Translations under genes and position numbers: made by a program
The notes under the pieces: model-generated
Database searches by the model: none
What the model saw: only the letters and a program-made list of their open reading frames with translations
What the model was told of the DNA's origin: nothing
Assembly: GCA_026708385.1 (NCBI GenBank)
Contig: JAPOVA010000011.1
Span: 1 to 35,775, forward strand
Length of the DNA: 35,775 nt
Direction of reading: 5' to 3'
Origin: Simkaniaceae bacterium
GTDB lineage: Bacteria > Chlamydiota > Chlamydiia > Chlamydiales > Simkaniaceae
In this document: in pieces, positions 15,160-21,964 of the stretch
Numbering within the stretch: the first letter of the stretch is position 1
Layout: the number at the start of each line of letters is the position of its first letter

Positions 15160-18066
15160 CTAAATAACCGGCACTTGTTTCCGGGTAGGTTGCGCTTGTT
15201 TTCGGGGAGATGACAAACGTTCGATCAGTTTGGCGGTTCCGACTTTCCCACGGCTCCGAGCCATACCGGGTGCTGTTTTTCTCGCCAGATTGCGAAGGTT
15301 CGGATCGGCCTTGGCAGCAAAAAGAGCTCGGATGATGGTATCATCTCCTCTTGCAGCCGCAAGAATCATCGGAGTGTTTTTCCCGGAATCGCTCCGGTCT
15401 ACGTCGGCTCCGTGTTGGATGAGCAGCTCTGCGGAACGCGCATCTCCTCCTTTGGCCGCGCGTGTAAGCGGCGTTGTCCCCGAGGTATCGGTATGATTCA
15501 ATCCGTAGGGAGCATTCGGTATGTCACGGATCTTGGTGAGCAATAATTCCGTGACCTCGGCGTGCCCTCCCGAGATAGCATCATCAAGCGCCGTCCGACC
15601 TACATAGTTCCGGCGCAACGCCAACGCGTTATCACCGGCATCCAAGAGCAACTTGACGACGTCCTTACGCCCACTTCGGGCTGCAAACATAAGTGCCGTG
15701 TTCCCCTTCCTATCGGATTGAGTGATATCGATATCGGGGTGGGCGAGCAACAACCGGACGACCTCCTCACTTGCATCGTCCTCTTGCGCAGCCGCAAGCA
15801 TAAGTGCCGTTTCACCGGTAATCGGATCGCCGGAGTTTATGTCAACACTTGTGTCGGACAACCCTTCCCCGACGCTTTCCAATCCCAGACAACGACTTCC
15901 CTCCCTCAGTTTTTCGGTTTTTTTCCTGTTGGCGGGGCCCGTGATGAGAAGTTCATCGATCAGCAGTACGGTTTGCTCATGATTGCCTTCCAAGGCACGT
16001 TCGCGCGCCGTAAATCCGAAGTAATCGGCACGCTTGAGATCGGCCCCGTGGGCATGAAGCAATCGTACGATGTCCGTGAACCCGTTTCGGGCCGCAAGAA
16101 TGATCGGGATATCCTTCCACGAGGGAACGGGCGGGCATGTAGGAGCGGGCGGATTTACGTCGGCGCCACGACGAACGAGTAGTCGTACGATGTCCGTATC
16201 TCCGTTGGCTATTGCGATATTCAGTGCCGTCAACTCTTCCGACGGATCGCCGTCTACGGGACTACCGACATCCAAGAGGAACTTGACGATCTCCTTGCGC
16301 CCTTTTTGGGTTGCGATCGTCAACGGTGACCATCCGTTCCCGGATCGTTGATGCAATCCCTCCATTGTGAGGTCGACACTCACAAACAATCGAATGATTT
16401 CCATATGTCCGTTGTAAGCCGCAGACATAAACGGTGTCCATCTTTCTCCCCCTTTCTCGGCGTGATTGATCTCAGTGCCGGGCTGTGCCATGTAAGAAAG
16501 CAACTGCTTCACGGTTCGTACATGTCCGCGTTGTGTTGCATATGCGAGTGCACCCCGTCCCTGCCCATCTTTCAGGTGTACGTTGATATGGCAGGTTTCG
16601 ACCAACCACCGGACGGTTTCCGTATGGTTCCCTCCGGCCGCAAGCATGAGTGCCGTACTCTTCCCCCTCATCGTCGTTTCTCCGACTACATCCCGGTTGT
16701 TCTCGTAAAGCAGTTGCGCAATCTCCGTCCGTCCGTTTTCGCATGCGTGGAGAAAGGGTGTCCGACCTTTGTCGCCCTTATTGATGTCCGCCATCGGTAC
16801 GTTTTTGTCCGAGAGCAATCGCACGATTGCCGTATATCCGCTCACACAAGCAATTTTCATTGCGACCCCTCCGTCGGCTTTCGACAGCGCAATTTTTTCA
16901 TCGATCAGCCACTGCACGATCTCCGTTTGTTCGTTTCGAACCGCACGCCTGAACGCCTTTCCCGTTCCCTTCGCTTGGTATTCCGTAAGCAACATGCGTG
17001 CGATCTCCTTATGTCCGTTGCCGCATGCGTACGCAAGTGCCGTTACGTTATTGTCCTCTCGATTGATTTCGTCCACCTGAGCACCATGTTCCACAAGTAC
17101 CGGGATGATTTCACCGCGTCCCTTCGCACTTGCAAGCATCAACGGAGTTGTTCCCGAATCGTCAGGCCGGGACACGTCGGCATCGCAGGAAGCGATCAGC
17201 CACCGGCCGATCTCCGTATGCCCCTGTTCGATTGCCAATACGAGCGCCCTCGACACATCGCTTTGTTCCGTCCGTCCCGACGTCCGGAGCAGTTTCGCAA
17301 TCTCCAAATTTCCTTCTCTACAGGCATAGAGAAACGCCGTCATTCCGTCCTCGTTTACATTAGCTATCATCAAGTCAACGAGCGGGTTTGCCACCAATTC
17401 CCGGGCCTGTTCCAAATTTCCTTTGAGCACTGTCCGCATCAGCTCCGTAAAGCCTCCCTGATCAATGATATTCGGGTCCGGTGCGGTCTCCGGTTCCGGC
17501 GTGACAATCCGATCCGGCGTGGCAACCGGTTCCGGCGTGACAATCCGATCCGGCGTGACAACCGGGTCCGGCATCACATCTCCCATACGAGACTTCCCCC
17601 CCGCATCCCGCACGTATCCCGAGGCCGATCCGAGCAAGAGGCCCACTACGGTGCCGCATGTTCCGCCGACCGTTGCTCCTACCAATGTCCCGGGAAGTAG
17701 TGCGACGATTCTCCCGACCGTGGCGCCTACCGACGTTCCGGCAAGTAATGCGACGACCTTTCCGATTGAGGTGCATATCGACGTTCCGGAAAGTAGTGTG
17801 GCGACCCTTCCGATTGCGCCACCTGCCGATGTTCCGGGAAGCAATGCGACAACTTTCCCGATCGCGATGCCTACCGCCGTGCCCGACACGAAACCCGTAA
17901 ATGCATGGCGTCTGAGGTATCCGATACTAAAATTTTGCATTTTACTCGCCAAGGAAGCATCGGTTGCGGTAGCATGAGGAGTACTATCCGTATTGAACCA
18001 TGTTAAGCAATACCGAGTTAAGCAATGCCGAAAAACAACGGGGGCACCCGCAAGAATCATACTCAT
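15160..18066 (-). CDS. Ankyrin-repeat protein with expanded glycine-zipper membrane region (array member 4)
   Basis: From the ATG at 18066 (MSMILAG, preceded by AGGAAGTGA) the protein has 968 residues; a longer in-frame reading to 18135 crosses the predicted promoter, so I reject it. The membrane region (about residues 56-150) is twice as long as in the paralogues because a 16-residue unit of the form IGKVVALLPGTSAGGA is repeated four times. This could give four or more helices. A proline-rich hinge built from repeated TPDRIVTPEPVA units follows, then about 20 ankyrin repeats in the family order. In the linker the usual DPVxRKGAE reads GPANRKKTE. It ends without a separate C-terminal domain. 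The gene has the TACCAT promoter, and its start is 149 bases below the end of gene 5. Confidence 0.87.
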   Translation of the reverse strand: MSMILAGAPVVFRHCLTRYCLTWFNTDSTPHATATDASLASKMQNFSIGYLRRHAFTGFVSGTAVGIAIGKVVALLPGTSAGGAIGRVATLLSGTSICTSIGKVVALLAGTSVGATVGRIVALLPGTLVGATVGGTCGTVVGLLLGSASGYVRDAGGKSRMGDVMPDPVVTPDRIVTPEPVATPDRIVTPEPETAPDPNIIDQGGFTELMRTVLKGNLEQARELVANPLVDLMIANVNEDGMTAFLYACREGNLEIAKLLRTSGRTEQSDVSRALVLAIEQGHTEIGRWLIASCDADVSRPDDSGTTPLMLASAKGRGEIIPVLVEHGAQVDEINREDNNVTALAYACGNGHKEIARMLLTEYQAKGTGKAFRRAVRNEQTEIVQWLIDEKIALSKADGGVAMKIACVSGYTAIVRLLSDKNVPMADINKGDKGRTPFLHACENGRTEIAQLLYENNRDVVGETTMRGKSTALMLAAGGNHTETVRWLVETCHINVHLKDGQGRGALAYATQRGHVRTVKQLLSYMAQPGTEINHAEKGGERWTPFMSAAYNGHMEIIRLFVSVDLTMEGLHQRSGNGWSPLTIATQKGRKEIVKFLLDVGSPVDGDPSEELTALNIAIANGDTDIVRLLVRRGADVNPPAPTCPPVPSWKDIPIILAARNGFTDIVRLLHAHGADLKRADYFGFTARERALEGNHEQTVLLIDELLITGPANRKKTEKLREGSRCLGLESVGEGLSDTSVDINSGDPITGETALMLAAAQEDDASEEVVRLLLAHPDIDITQSDRKGNTALMFAARSGRKDVVKLLLDAGDNALALRRNYVGRTALDDAISGGHAEVTELLLTKIRDIPNAPYGLNHTDTSGTTPLTRAAKGGDARSAELLIQHGADVDRSDSGKNTPMILAAARGDDTIIRALFAAKADPNLRNLARKTAPGMARSRGKVGTAKLIERLSSPRKQAQPTRKQVPVI
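17491..17562 (-). repeat. Two tandem 36-bp repeats (proline-rich hinge of ankyrin gene 4)
   Basis: Units 17491-17526 and 17527-17562 differ at one base (GGC versus GAC). Each encodes 12 residues of the TPDRIVTPEPVA type. The hinge lies between the membrane region and the first ankyrin unit, so copy number would set the distance between membrane and ankyrin domain. Confidence 0.9.
17678..17869 (-). repeat. Four tandem 48-bp repeats (glycine-zipper units of ankyrin gene 4)
   Basis: Units 17678-17725, 17726-17773, 17774-17821 and 17822-17869 are diverged but clearly related, each encoding 16 residues with a GTSxGxxIGxVVALLxG pattern. The paralogues have only one or two such units. The degree of divergence suggests an older expansion than the 147-bp repeats of gene 1. 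Confidence 0.85.
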
Positions 18067-18113
18067 AACGCTCACTTCCTTTTTTAGATCAACGACGTAT
18101 ACGTCTGTGAGGC

Positions 18114-18143
18114 ATGGTACACCATTCTTCGGCAATTAGTCAA
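18114..18143 (-). promoter_or_regulatory. Shared ankyrin-array promoter module, gene 4
   Basis: On the minus strand TTGACT (18138-18143, five of six matches to the -35 consensus), an 18-base spacer and TACCAT (18114-18119), inside the dyad ATGG-TGTA-CCAT (18114-18125). It lies in the 149-base gap below gene 5, so gene 4 can be transcribed independently. Confidence 0.65.
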
Positions 18144-18215
18144 CACCTTTTCCGTAAAATTCCGAATTTAGCTATTGCACAAAGGGTTGCCGAAGTACTT
18201 TAATTAAGGGGAGAG

Positions 18216-21188
18216 CTATTCTTTGGGCGGGTCTTTGGGCCGGGAAGCCCGGTCAAGCCACCGTACGACGTAATCACGGCTATTTTTCTGTGCCACGTCA
18301 CGTGCCGTTTGTCCTGACTTATTGCGGAGGTTCGGGTCGGCTTGAGCTGTGGCAACAAGCCACTGCACAACGGAAAGGTGTCCCTTCGAAGCCGCGAGGA
18401 TAGTCGGAGTATTTCCATCCGAATCTACATGGTCTACGTCAGCCCAGTGTTCGGCGAGGAGTTGCACGGAATCTACACACCCCCCTCCTGCTGCGAGAAC
18501 GAGGGTTGCATTGATATCGTCTTTCGATACACCAATCCGCAGGAGTCGCTGAAGAAAGTCCGGCGACGAAGCGGCAAGCATACATGCCGTCTGCCCGGCT
18601 TTGTTCCGACAAGATAATCGTTCCTTCGGAAAGACATCCAAAAGGCGTTGAAAGACGGTCACACTTTTTCCGATCGCCAACGTAAGTGGCGTCATTCCCG
18701 AAGCGTCGGCATAACACAATGTGTGGGAAGCACGCATGCCGATGATCTTGGAGAGCAGCAGTTGTGCGACCTCTTCGTGCCTTTCGGAGATGGCGTATGT
18801 AAGCGCCGTTTGTCCCGTATAGCTCCGGCGCAACAATAATATGCCATGGCCGTACTCTATAAGTAACACAACGATGTCTCTATACCCCTTGCAGGCTGCC
18901 AGCATAAGTGCCGTTCGTCCCTCTTCGTCGGACTGCGTTACGTCGGTACCGGAGGAGGGTGCGATCAACCGTTCCACCGCCTCCACCCGTCCGTTTGCAG
19001 CAGCAAAGAGCAACTCCGACATTCCGACACGACTCGTCTCACTCTCGGTTGCTTTGTCGGCGTGTAAGGTGAGAAGCTCATCAATCAGCTGCAAGACATC
19101 ATTGCGACGATTCGTCGCGGCACGCTCACGCGCCGTACGTCCGAAGCGACCGGTACGTGTGATATCGGCACCGTGGTCGTTGAGCAGTCGTACGACATCC
19201 GTACACCCGTTTGCAGCCGCGGAGATGATCGGAGAGTCCTTCCCCGGGAAGGATGTCGGGTTTACGTCGGCACCGCGACGAATGAGCAGTTCCACGATCT
19301 CTACATGTCCGTTCCGTGCCGCAACGGCCAGTGCCGTTACTTCCGGAAACCTCGGGTCGCTGTCGTTCGGCGAACTACCGAAGTCCATAAGTAGCTCGGC
19401 GGTGTCCGCATGTCTCTCTCGGACTGCAATCATCAGCGGAGACCATCCGTCATCGGATCGTTGATCCGGCCCCTTCAATGCGAGATCGGTCTTCAGGAAC
19501 AACCGAATCACCTCCGTATGCCCCCCGTGGGCCGCATGCATGAAGGGGGTCAATCCTTCGCCATCTTCGAGACGGATCGCACCGGCCGGATCTTCCATAT
19601 GGGTAAACAGCTCCTCGATGACATGCGTATGTCCGCGCCGCGCCGCATAGGTGAGCGCCGTGCCCCCCCGCATATCTTTCCGGAACGGGTCAACCTTGCA
19701 ACTCTCGAGCAACCATTGTAAGATCTCCACATGACCTTTGCCGGCTACGATCATGAGTGCCGTCTCTCCCGTTTTCGGGTGCGTGATTTCGGCCAGGCGG
19801 GGGTTGTGTGCATGAAGTATCCGCACTACCTCCGTATGCCCCTCGCGACATGCCCCGAGAAACGCTACCCGGCCCCCAAGGCCCCTATCACCGTCTTCCA
19901 ACGCTATGTTTTTGCTCAAGAGGAATTGCACAACTTTCACCCGTCCTTGCACACTTGAAAGATTCAATACGTCCTCTCCCGTCTCCTGCAACAGCTCGAA
20001 CCCGTAACAATCGCCCAGCCACTCCATGATCTCCGTGTGTCCGTTCCGAGCCGCATACCGGAATGCCTTTGCCCGGCAACCCGGTTGAGAACGTGTTTGG
20101 AGCAGTTGTGCGACGAGTATATGCCCCTTCGCACATGCGTACACGAGCGCCGTCGCGTCGTCTTGTTTCCGATTGACTTCGTCTACTGCGACCCCCTCTT
20201 CCAAAAGGAATCGGACAATCCCGCAATATCCTTTTGCGCTTGCAAGCATCAACGCATTCTCTCCTCGACCATTGCGCTCGGATGGCGTCACCTTGCAGGA
20301 AGCGACCAACCAAATGACAACCGACTCGTGTCCGTTCTCGATTGCCAACATAAGCGCCCTCGACATATCGGCCTCACTCGGATGATGTGCTTCGTAGAGC
20401 AGAAGGGCAATGGTTCTGTATCCCCCCTTGCAGGCGTAGAGAAACGATGTCATCTCGTCGTCTTGCGGGTTGGTTATCGCGGGATCGGCATTCCTTTTGT
20501 CCAGCAGGTTTATGACTTCGGACACATCTTCCTCGAGCACTGACCGCATTAACTCCGTAAAACCCTTTTCGTCGGCAACATCCGGACCGATCACCTGTTC
20601 GTCATCGCGCATACCGACTACCTCGAGATCAGCGGGCTCTCCCGGGATCCGTGTCCCGATCCCTTCGCCATCCGACGCGTTCTCCGCCCGCTCCATAGAG
20701 CCTGTTCGGTCGACGACACCCGGACTCACCACCGACCGGTTGTCGAGGACACCGGCCTCCGAAGGGGTGGGGGAGCGACTTCGTACCGATGACCCGCCGC
20801 CCCCGAGATGCGGTGAGATGATTACCCGATCCGCATAGCCTCCGTTATCGACGGCATCCGGACCCGGCGTCTCCCTCCTTCTTGCGCGAGCATCTTCCTT
20901 CATTCTCCCCACGTAGCCCAAGGTCGATCTGAACAAGACACCCACTGCGGTGCCGTATGTCGCACTGACTGCCATCCCCACCAACGTCCTGGGCAGTGAC
21001 GCGACGAATGTGCCGATCGTAGTACCTACCGCCATTCCCGACACGAAACCCGCCACGATTTCACACCGTCTGAAATATCCGACACCGAGGTTGTAAACCC
21101 TACCCGTGGAAGAAGTTCCGGCCACGGCAGGACGACGGGTACTCTCCACGTGCATCATGCAAAACCGACAAAGGGAAGAAATATCCAT
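18216..21188 (-). CDS. Ankyrin-repeat protein with N-terminal glycine-zipper membrane hairpin (array member 5)
   Basis: This 990-residue protein is the longest and the first in the direction of transcription. It shares the leader (MDISSLCRFCMM, close to member 3's MDISLLYQYFMM) and the hairpin (about 45-93). A disordered, acidic and Ser/Pro-rich segment of about 120 residues follows that the others lack. The cap DEKGFTELMRSVLEED and roughly 22 ankyrin repeats fill the remainder. The linker that in other members reads DPVxRKGAE...NAADP is eroded here (LHADKATESETSR). The ATG start at 21188 follows GAGAGA. The TACCAT promoter and a nine-base A-tract lie directly upstream. The tRNA-His gene is about 330 bases further on. 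I infer the same membrane-tethered scaffold role; no catalytic motif is visible. Confidence 0.88.
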   Translation of the reverse strand: MDISSLCRFCMMHVESTRRPAVAGTSSTGRVYNLGVGYFRRCEIVAGFVSGMAVGTTIGTFVASLPRTLVGMAVSATYGTAVGVLFRSTLGYVGRMKEDARARRRETPGPDAVDNGGYADRVIISPHLGGGGSSVRSRSPTPSEAGVLDNRSVVSPGVVDRTGSMERAENASDGEGIGTRIPGEPADLEVVGMRDDEQVIGPDVADEKGFTELMRSVLEEDVSEVINLLDKRNADPAITNPQDDEMTSFLYACKGGYRTIALLLYEAHHPSEADMSRALMLAIENGHESVVIWLVASCKVTPSERNGRGENALMLASAKGYCGIVRFLLEEGVAVDEVNRKQDDATALVYACAKGHILVAQLLQTRSQPGCRAKAFRYAARNGHTEIMEWLGDCYGFELLQETGEDVLNLSSVQGRVKVVQFLLSKNIALEDGDRGLGGRVAFLGACREGHTEVVRILHAHNPRLAEITHPKTGETALMIVAGKGHVEILQWLLESCKVDPFRKDMRGGTALTYAARRGHTHVIEELFTHMEDPAGAIRLEDGEGLTPFMHAAHGGHTEVIRLFLKTDLALKGPDQRSDDGWSPLMIAVRERHADTAELLMDFGSSPNDSDPRFPEVTALAVAARNGHVEIVELLIRRGADVNPTSFPGKDSPIISAAANGCTDVVRLLNDHGADITRTGRFGRTARERAATNRRNDVLQLIDELLTLHADKATESETSRVGMSELLFAAANGRVEAVERLIAPSSGTDVTQSDEEGRTALMLAACKGYRDIVVLLIEYGHGILLLRRSYTGQTALTYAISERHEEVAQLLLSKIIGMRASHTLCYADASGMTPLTLAIGKSVTVFQRLLDVFPKERLSCRNKAGQTACMLAASSPDFLQRLLRIGVSKDDINATLVLAAGGGCVDSVQLLAEHWADVDHVDSDGNTPTILAASKGHLSVVQWLVATAQADPNLRNKSGQTARDVAQKNSRDYVVRWLDRASRPKDPPKE

Positions 21189-21220
21189 GAAGATTCGTCT
21201 CTCTTATTGACCGAGGAACG

Positions 21221-21249
21221 ATGGTACGCCATCCTCAGTGATTAGGCAA
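21221..21249 (-). promoter_or_regulatory. Shared ankyrin-array promoter module, gene 5
   Basis: On the minus strand TTGCCT (21244-21249), a 17-base spacer and TACCAT (21221-21226), with a nine-base A-tract (21252-21260) upstream and the dyad ATGG-CGTA-CCAT (21221-21232). Confidence 0.65.
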
Positions 21250-21260
21250 TATTTTTTTTT

Positions 21261-21519
21261 ACGATTCCGGAGGGTGCGATTTGATTGCAGTGCCTCGCAC
21301 AACGGTATCACTCGATACGTTTCGTCGTACCATCGGTGCGTGGACTACGACCGCCGGGGCGGTGGTGCACGAGTACCTGTTGCCTATTGCGCAGAGAGTG
21401 CTCATCACGTTACCGTCCCGGTGCATCGGCGTTGTCGGCCGAACGGAGCCCGGAGTATTCGAAGGGGCCGGGCTCTCTCGGGATGAGTCGTTACCGGTGG
21501 GGAGTTGCAAGGAAAGTGG
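21261..21519. other. Spacer between ankyrin gene 5 promoter and tRNA-His
   Basis: I see no gene. Frames running into the tRNA on both strands give peptides such as GTRTRDPRNHN, a well known artefact of translating tRNA genes. Confidence 0.6.
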
Positions 21520-21593
21520 GGCGAACGACGGGACTCGAACCCGCGACCCCCGGAACCACAATCCGGTACTCTAACCACTGAGCTACGATCGCC
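21520..21593 (-). tRNA. tRNA-His (anticodon GTG)
   Basis: On the minus strand a full cloverleaf can be drawn. The anticodon stem CCGGA/TCCGG encloses the loop TTGTGGT with anticodon GTG, and the T arm has loop TTCGAGT. The first base is G at position -1, paired with the last base C73, the identity element of bacterial tRNA-His. The acceptor stem GCGATCG/CGTTCGC has one T-T mismatch at pair 5-68. The CCA end is not encoded. Its 3' end points towards the ankyrin array. Confidence 0.95.
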
Positions 21594-21964
21594 ATATCGG
21601 GGGTGCCTCACCGGTCTCCGGACGAACTCCGTTGCCCCCCGGTGCCCACGCCCGTGGGTGAGCGCGTGCGCCGGCACGCGCAAGAAACCCCCGACATCCC
21701 GTACCCGGCTTTCGTACGCGAACCCCGAGAGTCAACGCGATCTTAGCGTGTCGTCCTTTTAACGTCCATACCTCGTATGAAGGCTCGCATTCCCGTTCCG
21801 GTATCGAACATCGAATCTCCCGCTCTCGACGAACGAGGTAAAGCGACTGCCCCGCCCTCAAACGTAGCTTGTCTTGAGGAGGCACTTTTGTTACGATCGC
21901 GACGAGAGCCTATGCCGGTTGCGAAGCGTACGTAGAGCATTGTCGTGGAATGTGAGGTTTTCCC
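21594..21964. other. Intergenic region between tRNA-His and ftsK
   Basis: No gene is convincing. Two strong neighbouring hairpins lie at 21646-21681. A possible ftsK promoter is TTGTTA (about 21891-21896), 17 bases and TATGCC on the plus strand, matching the consensus only partly. Confidence 0.5.
21646..21681. other. Two adjacent GC-rich hairpins
   Basis: CCCAC-GCCC-GTGGG is followed by GCGCGTGC-GCCG-GCACGCGC, a perfect 8-bp stem at 21662-21681. Neither is followed by a T-run. They lie between the divergent tRNA-His and ftsK genes, so a terminator role is unlikely. They may structure one of the leaders. Confidence 0.5.

Noticed and set aside
18067-18135. N-terminal extension of ankyrin gene 4
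   Set aside because: It contains the TACCAT promoter and the ribosome site. The ATG at 18066 fits the paralogues.
21281-21762. Frames reading GTRTRDPRNHN and RRDSNPRPPEPQSGT
   Set aside because: These are classic false translations of a tRNA gene, here tRNA-His.
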